A DNA stretch of 40,834 nucleotides, taken from Rhizobiales bacterium Ga0077537 (GTDB lineage Bacteria > Pseudomonadota > Alphaproteobacteria > Rhizobiales > Hyphomicrobiaceae). Shown one piece after another: positions 34,996-40,834 of the stretch. Numbering within the stretch: position 1 is the first letter of the stretch; every line of letters starts with the position of its first letter. A model generated the notes under the pieces. That model worked only from the letters and a program-made list of their open reading frames with translations, did not search any database and was not told where the DNA came from. The position numbers and the translations under genes are program-made. The DNA lies in NCBI GenBank assembly GCA_001464955.1, contig LNEM01000002.1:1-40834 (forward strand), in the 5' to 3' direction.

Positions 34996-36633
34996 TCAGT
35001 CGAACAGCGTCGTCAGCCGCGCCTTGATCTGATCGGCGATGTAGAGCGCGAGCGCCTGGATGGTCGAAGTCGGATTGACGCCCCCCGACGTGACCCAGAT
35101 GCTGCCATCGACGATGAACAGGTTCTTGACGTCGTGCGAGCGCCCCCACGCATTGACCACGGATCGCTCGGGATCGTTGCCCATGCGAGCGGTTCCGAGG
35201 AGATGGCCGGGACTGTTCAGCACGTCGGGCTTCGGCAGATGGATCTGTCGGGCGCCGGCCGCCTTCAGGATCTCCACCGAGCGCGCGATGCCATGCTCCA
35301 TCATGCGTCGGGTGTTCTCGCTGATCGTGTAGTCGATCCGCGGCGCCGGGATGCCGTGCGCGTCCTTGAGCTGAGCGTCGAGCGTGACGCGATTGTGGGC
35401 TTCCGGCAGATCCTCGCACGCGACCCCGACCCGGAGCGCCCGGTAGAGCAGCGAACGATAGACGCTGTGGTGCTCCCGCCCCCAGGGCAACCGGCCGGCA
35501 GCGCTACTCGTTATCGCCTCGTTCGCCGGCCCCGTACCGCGCGCGAACTGCAGCGTGTATCCCCGCAGAAATCCGCGCGCCGCGTCGGTCTCGTAGAACT
35601 CCTTCGACCACATCACCGTCATCGGCCCGCGGTCGCCGTCCATCTCGTCGTCGACATAGCCGTAGATCTGCGGCCACGGATGGACCATGAGATTACGCCC
35701 GACCTGATCCGACGAATTCGCCAGCCCCTTCGGAAATGCTCCCGAAGCCGAGTTGAGGAGGAGCCGTGGCGTGCCGATCCCATTTGCGGCGAGGATCACG
35801 ACTTCGGCCGGCTGGAACCTCTCGATGCCGTTCGGATCGTAGTAGACGACGCCGGTCGCCATCCCCTGCGCATCGGTGGTGATCTCCCTGACCCGGCACC
35901 GCGTCCGGAGTTCCACGCCAGCCCGGAGCGCCTTCGGCCAATAGGTGATGTCGACGCTGGCTTTCGCGCCCTGCGCGCATCCCGGCGTGCAATGGCCGAG
36001 ATTGATGCACGGCGCACGTCCGTCGTATTCCGCCGTCGCGACCGCGATGTCCGAGGGCCACCAGTGCCACCCGAGCGTGTTCATCGCGTGCGCGTAGCGC
36101 GTGCCGGTCCGCCCCAGCGGCACCGGCGGCATCGTCGGCTGGTGCGCGGGATACGCGGGATCGCCCGCGAGCCCCGCCACTCCCATGATACGGTCGTTCT
36201 CGGCGAAGTAGGGCTCGAGCGCCCAGTAGTCGATCGGCCAGTCGTCGGCCACGCCGTCGAGCGTACGCACGCGAAAATCCGACGGATGCATGCGTGGAAA
36301 ATGCGCGGTGTAAAGTACGGTCCCGCCGCCGACGCCGTTGAAGTTCGCGACCTTCATCGGCGAGTTGTCGTCGTTGACGGGATAGTCGGTCTCGCGCCCG
36401 CGACGGTTCGGGCTGATGTCGAAATCACCGTACCGGCGAGCCTCCCAGTCCCGTCCGTTCGTAGGAAAGTCCGTCGGCTTGATCCAGTCGCCCTGCTCGA
36501 GGCACAGGATGCGCATGCGCGTCTCGGCGAGGCTCCAGGCAACCGCTGCCCCCGATGCTCCCGACCCGATGATCAGCACGTCGACGATGTCGTCGGTCGG
36601 CCGCGGAGTTGCGGCGCCACCGTGGTCGGTCAT
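34996..36633 (-). CDS. GMC-family FAD-dependent oxidoreductase
   Basis: 545 residues. The Rossmann FAD motif is VLIIGSGASGAAVAW (GSGASG at 23-28). The central and C-terminal parts have the GMC pattern: FNGVGGGTVLYTAHFPR, VVILAANGIGTPRLLLNSA, HLLGTARMGNDP with the likely catalytic His, and GGVNPTSTIQALALYIAD with the second active-site residue (Asn). No signal peptide. It starts at ATG 36633, overlapping the region of the upstream subunit-3 stop. In gluconate and sorbose dehydrogenase systems a GMC subunit works with a subunit 3 and a cytochrome c; here the first two are present but no cytochrome. Substrate unknown. Confidence 0.9.
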   Translation of the reverse strand: MTDHGGAATPRPTDDIVDVLIIGSGASGAAVAWSLAETRMRILCLEQGDWIKPTDFPTNGRDWEARRYGDFDISPNRRGRETDYPVNDDNSPMKVANFNGVGGGTVLYTAHFPRMHPSDFRVRTLDGVADDWPIDYWALEPYFAENDRIMGVAGLAGDPAYPAHQPTMPPVPLGRTGTRYAHAMNTLGWHWWPSDIAVATAEYDGRAPCINLGHCTPGCAQGAKASVDITYWPKALRAGVELRTRCRVREITTDAQGMATGVVYYDPNGIERFQPAEVVILAANGIGTPRLLLNSASGAFPKGLANSSDQVGRNLMVHPWPQIYGYVDDEMDGDRGPMTVMWSKEFYETDAARGFLRGYTLQFARGTGPANEAITSSAAGRLPWGREHHSVYRSLLYRALRVGVACEDLPEAHNRVTLDAQLKDAHGIPAPRIDYTISENTRRMMEHGIARSVEILKAAGARQIHLPKPDVLNSPGHLLGTARMGNDPERSVVNAWGRSHDVKNLFIVDGSIWVTSGGVNPTSTIQALALYIADQIKARLTTLFD

Positions 36634-36634
36634 G

Positions 36635-37168
36635 TCACGCCCCCGTTCCGTCGACGTCGCGCCACATCCGCGGACGACCTCGTACAGCCTCCAGCAACGA
36701 CCAGTCGCCTGCCGGGACGACATGGCCTTTGGGAAACGGAGCCCGCGGCTCGAGCCCGAGTGCCCGGATCACGCGATCGTCGCGATAGTAGCATTGGAGA
36801 ACTGACCGCCCGACGGCCGCCGCCGCACGGCCGCCACGCCCGAGCAGGGCCATGGCGACGGCCTCGGCTTGCCCGTCGTCGAGCTCGCTGAACGGACTAC
36901 CTCCAGACGTTTGCAACTCCTGGATCAGGCGTCGCACGTCCGCCTCGTCCCGCCCGAGAGCGCGCACGATATCGGCGAAGATGATCGGATCGTCGGCGCC
37001 AGGCACGCCGTACTCACGTGATGGCGGCACCATGATCCCCGCCAGCCTGCGGAAATCACGTTGCTCTTCGGGATCGAGCCCGGACTGTGACTGGCTCACC
37101 GTGCTGTACCCTCCCGTCGGATCGGAATCCTGAGCGCTGGGGGGAGACGGAGCGGGGCTTTCCGCCAT
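36635..37168 (-). CDS. Gluconate 2-dehydrogenase subunit 3-like protein
   Basis: 177 residues. The region DPEEQRDFRRLAGIMVPPSREYGVPGADDP and the helical body (IFADIVRALGRDEADVRRLIQEL) match the gluconate 2-dehydrogenase subunit 3 family, small chaperone/partner subunits of GMC dehydrogenases. Most family members have a Tat signal; none is visible here, which agrees with the signal-less GMC partner and suggests a cytoplasmic complex. The start at 37168 (MAESPAP) follows a GGGG-rich stretch and is not certain. It ends 2 bases before the GMC start and begins 20 bases after the LLM gene. Confidence 0.75.
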   Translation of the reverse strand: MAESPAPSPPSAQDSDPTGGYSTVSQSQSGLDPEEQRDFRRLAGIMVPPSREYGVPGADDPIIFADIVRALGRDEADVRRLIQELQTSGGSPFSELDDGQAEAVAMALLGRGGRAAAAVGRSVLQCYYRDDRVIRALGLEPRAPFPKGHVVPAGDWSLLEAVRGRPRMWRDVDGTGA

Positions 37169-37188
37169 GGCCCCGTCACGCCCCAGCC

Positions 37189-38400
37189 TCACTTGTCGTC
37201 GACGTCGCGCGCACCCGTCACGCGCTTCCGCCAGTCCTCCGGCGCCTCGCGGCCCGCGTCGTCGTAGGCTTTCTTGATGGCCGAGACGACGGGCGCGAAG
37301 ATGGTTTTCCGGTTCGCACGCGCCCAGTCGCGGGACGCGATGACGGTGTCGGTCGAGCCTTGGAACTGCGGCATCACCCAACGGGCGAACAGCTCGAAGC
37401 TGTTGTAGGTGTCGGCGCGGTTCGCCCACTCGTGCGCACGGAACATGAAGCCCCCGATCTCGCCTCCGGCCGTCTCCATCATCCGACGGAGTCCCTTCGC
37501 GATGGTGTCGGGACTGCCAACGAGGGTCGTTCCCATCTTGACGCCTTCGCGGAGCGGATCGTCGGAGCGGCCCGGCGGGCGCCCGAGCGTATCCTCGAAG
37601 TACGTCACCGTCTCCTCGCGCTCGCCGTGGCGAACCTGCGCGAGTGCGAGTTCGTCGTCTTCCGCGCAATGCATGTTGACGACGAGGCGCCAGCCCTTCT
37701 TGTTCATCGTCCGGCCGTGCTTGGCCGCCTCGTCCTCGGCGATCTTCCACTGGTTCTTCAGAGCCTCGGGGCCACCCGGCAGGCCGGCGCCGAGCGACAG
37801 CACCTCGAGGCCGTACTTGCCGGCCGCGACCATGGCCGCCGGCGTCTGCGTCGACGCGACAGCGATCTTGAAGTGTGGATCGGTGTAGGGAGCGAGATGC
37901 AGTCGCGCCTCCCGCATCTCGAACCAGTCGGTCTTCATGGTCACGGGCTCCTCGCATTTCAGGAGCCGTGTGATCGCATCGAGACTTTCGTCCATGCGCC
38001 GCCGCTGTGTGTCGGGCGCAATCGCCAGCATGAACGCATCTGAGACCAGCGCGCCGGGGCCGCAACCGAGCATGGCGCGACCGCGCGTCATGTGATCGAG
38101 CTGCACGAACCGCTGCGCGACCATGTAGGGATGATGATACGGCAGGCTCGTCACTCCGGACCCGAGACGGATGTGCTTCGTCCGCTCGGCCGTCGCCGCG
38201 ATCACCAGCTCCGGCGACGCGATCAGCTCCCAGCCGGCCGAGTGATGCTCGCCCACCCAAGCTTCATCGTAACCGAGACCGTCCAGCAGTTCGATCAGCT
38301 CGATATCGCGCCGGATCGCCAGTGTCGGATTGTCTCCAGCTCGATGAAACGGGGCCAGGAAAATGCCAAAGATCAATCCTTTGTGCGCCATGTGCTGCAT
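37189..38400 (-). CDS. LLM-class flavin-dependent monooxygenase (luciferase-like)
   Basis: 403 residues from ATG 38400 (MQHMAHKG). ATG 38391 or GTG 38445 are possible; the ribosome-binding site is not decisive. The TIM-barrel luciferase-like pattern is clear: LIFGIFLAPFH, GLGYDEAWVGEHHSAGWEL, LGSGVTSLPYHHPYMVAQRFVQLDHMTRGRAMLGCGPG, then GTTLVGSPDTIAKGLRRM. These enzymes use FMNH2 supplied by a reductase or F420 and oxygenate alkanesulfonates, long-chain alkanes, aldehydes or ketones. No reductase gene is adjacent. First gene of the LLM-subunit 3-GMC-MBL cluster. Confidence 0.9.
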   Translation of the reverse strand: MQHMAHKGLIFGIFLAPFHRAGDNPTLAIRRDIELIELLDGLGYDEAWVGEHHSAGWELIASPELVIAATAERTKHIRLGSGVTSLPYHHPYMVAQRFVQLDHMTRGRAMLGCGPGALVSDAFMLAIAPDTQRRRMDESLDAITRLLKCEEPVTMKTDWFEMREARLHLAPYTDPHFKIAVASTQTPAAMVAAGKYGLEVLSLGAGLPGGPEALKNQWKIAEDEAAKHGRTMNKKGWRLVVNMHCAEDDELALAQVRHGEREETVTYFEDTLGRPPGRSDDPLREGVKMGTTLVGSPDTIAKGLRRMMETAGGEIGGFMFRAHEWANRADTYNSFELFARWVMPQFQGSTDTVIASRDWARANRKTIFAPVVSAIKKAYDDAGREAPEDWRKRVTGARDVDDK

Positions 38401-38535
38401 GTCCTTGCGTTGTATCTCTTGCGCCGCCTCGTAACGTACCGGCACCGTCCGGATGGAAGGTTAGCTGGCTGTCCGGACATCCGCTAGCCTTCGCGTGCAC
38501 GACGAAATGTGAACGCTCGAGAAGGCCGGACCCGA

Positions 38536-39075
38536 ATGCTAACCCTGATCCTCCTCCGCCACGCCAAATCGGACTGGAGCGACCCGTCACATGCCGATTT
38601 CGATCGCCCGCTGGCCCCCCGTGGCAAGGCGGCCGCGCCGCGCATGGGCCGCCACATGCGCCGGATCGGTATCCGGCCGGACCACATCGTGTGTTCGCCC
38701 GCCCGCCGGACGCGAGAGACTTTGGCGCTCGTGATGCCGGAGTTGCAGCTCCTCACAGCAGACGTCGTCTACGATGAAGCTGTCTACGAGGCTCCCGCGA
38801 CCAGACTGCTGGAACGCATCCAGGGCGTGTCAGCGACGCTTCGCACCGTGATGCTCGTCGGCCACAACCCGGGGCTGCAGGAGTTGATCTTGCACCTGGC
38901 GCAGCCGGATGCATCAGGTTCGTATGCCGAGATCGCGCGCAAGTTTCCGACAACAGCCCTCGCCGTTCTGGAGTTCGATTCGACGACATGGGCGGCGATC
39001 AGGGAAACGCCGGGACGGATCACGCATCTGATGACCCCACGTCGGCTTGATGATGCAAGCACCGACGAAAGCTGA
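38536..39075 (+). CDS. SixA-like histidine phosphatase
   Basis: 179 residues. The catalytic RHG-type motif near the N-terminus is LILLRHAKSDW (His9), followed by the family's RPLAPRGKAAAPRMGRHM, CSPARRTRET and the second active-site His in VGHNPGLQELI. This pattern fits SixA/histidine phosphatase branch 1. E. coli SixA removes phosphate from histidine of phosphotransferase proteins; many alphaproteobacterial relatives have unknown targets. The ATG at 38536 gives the standard N-terminus; an upstream ATG at 38509 would add 9 residues. Confidence 0.85.
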   Translation: MLTLILLRHAKSDWSDPSHADFDRPLAPRGKAAAPRMGRHMRRIGIRPDHIVCSPARRTRETLALVMPELQLLTADVVYDEAVYEAPATRLLERIQGVSATLRTVMLVGHNPGLQELILHLAQPDASGSYAEIARKFPTTALAVLEFDSTTWAAIRETPGRITHLMTPRRLDDASTDES

Positions 39076-39079
39076 GATA

Positions 39080-39133
39080 CGGATCGAGACCCGGACAACC
39101 ATCCGGGCGCTGCGACCTGAAGGTCTCGATCCG
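39080..39133. repeat. Perfect 12-bp inverted repeat with inner hairpin
   Basis: CGGATCGAGACC (39080-39091) pairs with GGTCTCGATCCG (39122-39133). The 30-base loop contains CCGGA (39092-39096) and TCCGG a few bases on, giving a nested stem. It starts 4 bases after the phosphatase stop. No T-tract follows. It may be a 3' mRNA stabiliser or a protein-binding site. Confidence 0.6.
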
Positions 39134-39177
39134 GGACAATCGTAAGAAGAATCGTACCAAGCCACTCGCCGCACCGA

Positions 39178-39207
39178 TTGCGAAATTGTTCGAATTGCTG
39201 CTAGAAT
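39178..39207 (+). promoter_or_regulatory. Candidate promoter of the serralysin-like protease gene
   Basis: TTGCGA (39178-39183) and TAGAAT (39202-39207) are 18 bases apart in an AT-rich patch (39170-39250) unlike its surroundings. The start codon is 43 bases from the -10. Sequence alone makes this a candidate only. Confidence 0.45.
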
Positions 39208-39249
39208 CAATGGAATTCAGATCGTTTTGTCGAGAGATAGGAAATTCGC

Positions 39250-40834
39250 ATGTGCGAACTTTGCCGAGCCCCACTCCCCGAAGGCGGTCCGAACTCGGGC
39301 CTTGGCTTGGCACCGTTCGGGGCTTTCGACACAACCGATCAGTCAGTCTCCATGACCGAATCGGCCACGCCGGGAGCCGGTGAGGGGTTCCCGCCGGGAA
39401 CACCATTGCCGCAACTCGTCGAGAGTGCCGACGCCGCAGCATCGACTTCGACAGCGTATGCGTTGGGTGTTGGCCAGACGGCTCGCGGAACGCTGGCGAC
39501 GGGGGCAGATCACGACTGGTACCAGGTGTCGCTCGTCGCCGGCCAGACCTATACGTTCGCCATGACGGGGACCGGCACCAACAACGTCGTGAACCCGTTC
39601 CTGCGTCTCTATGCGTCCGACGGATCGACCGTGCTGGCGTCGAACGACAATGGTCTGCAGGGCCAGAACTCGATCTTCACCTTCACGGCTGCGTCGAGCG
39701 GCACCTACTACCTTGATGCCGGCTCTGCCTCCAACGCCTATGCGGGCCAGTACGGCGTATCGTTCACGGCTGGCACTCGCGCCTCGTTCGATGCCGAGAT
39801 GGGCGCAGGTGTGATCGACACCGACCTGTCCTGGGGCAGCACGCCCGGTGGTGCGGCAACGGTCACCTATGCATTCAGCCAGACCTACCATTCACCGACC
39901 GATGCGCAAGGTCAGGCCGCTCCCTTTTCCGCATTTTCCTCGACGCAGATTGCCGCGACCGAGCAAGTCCTCGCGCATATCAGCGAACTCGCGAACATCA
40001 CTTTCAATCGCGTGAACCCGGCGGGCTACTCGGAAAGCGCGACGATGCTGTTCACGAACTATTCGTCGTCGACTGACGGCGCGGGTGGTTTCGCGAGCTA
40101 TCCATTCTCGACTGCGAGCACCTCGACGTCCGGTGATGTGCGGATCAATACCGTCCATAATTCGACGTCCGCATTGCCGACAGGCAGCTACAGCTATCAC
40201 GTCCTTCTGCACGAAATTGGCCATGCAATCGGCCTGTCCCATCCAGGCGTCTATAACGCCGCGCCGGGCGTCAGCATCACCTATTCGAACAATGCGCAAT
40301 TCACACAGGATACGCATCAGTATTCGGTGATGAGCTACTTCGACGAGTCGAACACGACCAGCTCATACGGCGGCTTCACCGACGGCATGATGCTGCTCGA
40401 CATTTACGCCCTGCAACAGATCTATGGGGCCAACACGTCGACCCGATCGGGGAATACGACGTACGGCTTCAATTCGAATGCCGGCGGCATCTACAATTTC
40501 GCGACCAATACGTCTCCAGCCTTGAGCATCTGGGATGGCGGCGGAACGGACACGCTGGATCTGTCAGGCTTCTCGAACACGCAGACGATCGACATTCGCG
40601 AAGGCCGCTTCTCGAACGTCGGCGGCTTCACGGGGAACGTCTCGATCGCACTCGGCGCGGTGATCGAGAATGCGGTCGGCGGATCGGGCAACGACACCAT
40701 CCAGGGCAACGACGCAGCCAACACGCTCACCGGCAACACCGGCAACGACACGATCTACGGCGGTGGCGGCGGCGACGTGCTGATCGGCGGCTCCGGCGTC
40801 GATCGGCTGTTCGGCGAGGATGGCGACGATACGA
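39250..40834 (+). CDS. Serralysin-type (M10) RTX metalloprotease, 5' part
   Basis: 528 residues are visible; the gene runs off the window. The ATG at 39250 has AGGA 7 bases upstream. There is no signal peptide, which fits type I secretion. Residues about 85-180 form a pre-peptidase C-terminal (PPC)-like beta domain (DWYQVSLVAGQTYTF, then SSGTYYLDAGSAS). The catalytic domain follows, with zinc motif HEIGHAIGLSHP (His321, Glu322, His325, His331) and the Met-turn VMSYFD (Met361). From about residue 480 calcium-binding RTX nonapeptides begin (GGSGNDTIQGND, GNTGNDTIYGGGGGD). The secretion signal would lie beyond the window. The short Cys-containing head MCELCRAPL is odd. Confidence 0.92.
   Translation, partial: MCELCRAPLPEGGPNSGLGLAPFGAFDTTDQSVSMTESATPGAGEGFPPGTPLPQLVESADAAASTSTAYALGVGQTARGTLATGADHDWYQVSLVAGQTYTFAMTGTGTNNVVNPFLRLYASDGSTVLASNDNGLQGQNSIFTFTAASSGTYYLDAGSASNAYAGQYGVSFTAGTRASFDAEMGAGVIDTDLSWGSTPGGAATVTYAFSQTYHSPTDAQGQAAPFSAFSSTQIAATEQVLAHISELANITFNRVNPAGYSESATMLFTNYSSSTDGAGGFASYPFSTASTSTSGDVRINTVHNSTSALPTGSYSYHVLLHEIGHAIGLSHPGVYNAAPGVSITYSNNAQFTQDTHQYSVMSYFDESNTTSSYGGFTDGMMLLDIYALQQIYGANTSTRSGNTTYGFNSNAGGIYNFATNTSPALSIWDGGGTDTLDLSGFSNTQTIDIREGRFSNVGGFTGNVSIALGAVIENAVGGSGNDTIQGNDAANTLTGNTGNDTIYGGGGGDVLIGGSGVDRLFGEDGDDT

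Noticed and set aside
34858-36891. 677-codon open frame on the plus strand opposite the GMC gene
   Set aside because: It is rich in Arg, His and Asp as expected of an antisense GC-rich frame, and it overlaps a clear GMC oxidoreductase with all its motifs.
1-40834. CRISPR array, prophage, transposon or conjugative element
   Set aside because: No regularly spaced repeats, integrase, transposase or phage structural gene was seen, and gene composition is even.

Overview
The window is GC-rich, densely coding chromosomal DNA of a proteobacterium, almost certainly an alphaproteobacterium and perhaps Hyphomicrobiales-like. The taxonomic signs are the petABC operon next to trmL, an IalB-family secreted protein, an iscR-suf cluster with two cysteine desulfurases, and a GTTC-N7-GTTC (alphaproteobacterial LexA-type) box upstream of ssb. 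I see no rRNA, tRNA, CRISPR array, insertion sequence, phage gene or integrase. The window looks like core chromosome with some accessory genes.

Layout. 1-3130: the 3' end of groEL with its terminator, pncB (NAD salvage), and a converging gene for a secreted IalB-like protein. 3103-5940 (minus): petA-petB-petC, the cytochrome bc1 complex, with petA apparently using a TTG start and a terminator after petC. 6287-8112 (plus): trmL overlapping a DMT-family exporter, then an FKBP-type PPIase. 8188-15923 (minus): iscR, an IscS/NifS-type desulfurase, sufB, a small unknown gene, sufC, sufD, sufS and sufT. Most junctions are 4-nt ATGA overlaps. The exception is a 740-bp stretch between sufB and sufC that holds the small gene and four hairpins. 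A promoter with an IscR type-1-like operator lies upstream of iscR, so the cluster is probably autoregulated by Fe-S status. No sufA or sufE is seen.

16299-24955 (mostly plus): an alpha/beta hydrolase, a large membrane-anchored lipase-like protein, an SDR dehydrogenase (minus), a Clp-N-domain protein with a long proline-rich linker and no AAA+ module, an ABM-domain protein coupled to selB, and a small SET-domain protein. SelB implies that the organism decodes UGA as selenocysteine, but selA, selC and selD are not here. 25166-28970 (minus): a secreted His-rich repeat protein, glutathione-dependent formaldehyde dehydrogenase, and a CapA-family protein. 29151-33778: a 2-oxoglutarate/Fe(II) oxygenase and a 14-TM MFS exporter (plus), then an SGNH hydrolase and the SOS-type ssb (minus).

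34070-38400 (minus) is a co-directional oxidoreductase cluster: an LLM flavin monooxygenase, a gluconate-dehydrogenase-subunit-3-like protein, a GMC oxidoreductase and a metallo-beta-lactamase-fold hydrolase. It looks like an oxidative pathway for an unknown substrate. The window ends with a SixA-like phosphatase and the 5' part of a serralysin-type (M10) RTX metalloprotease that runs off the edge.

The least ordinary items are the Clp-N/proline-rich protein, the lipase-like membrane protein, the His-rich repeat protein, the structured insert in the suf operon, the Cys-codon-rich stretch in frame upstream of iscR, and the LLM/GMC cluster. All function calls come from reading motifs by eye; no database search was run.
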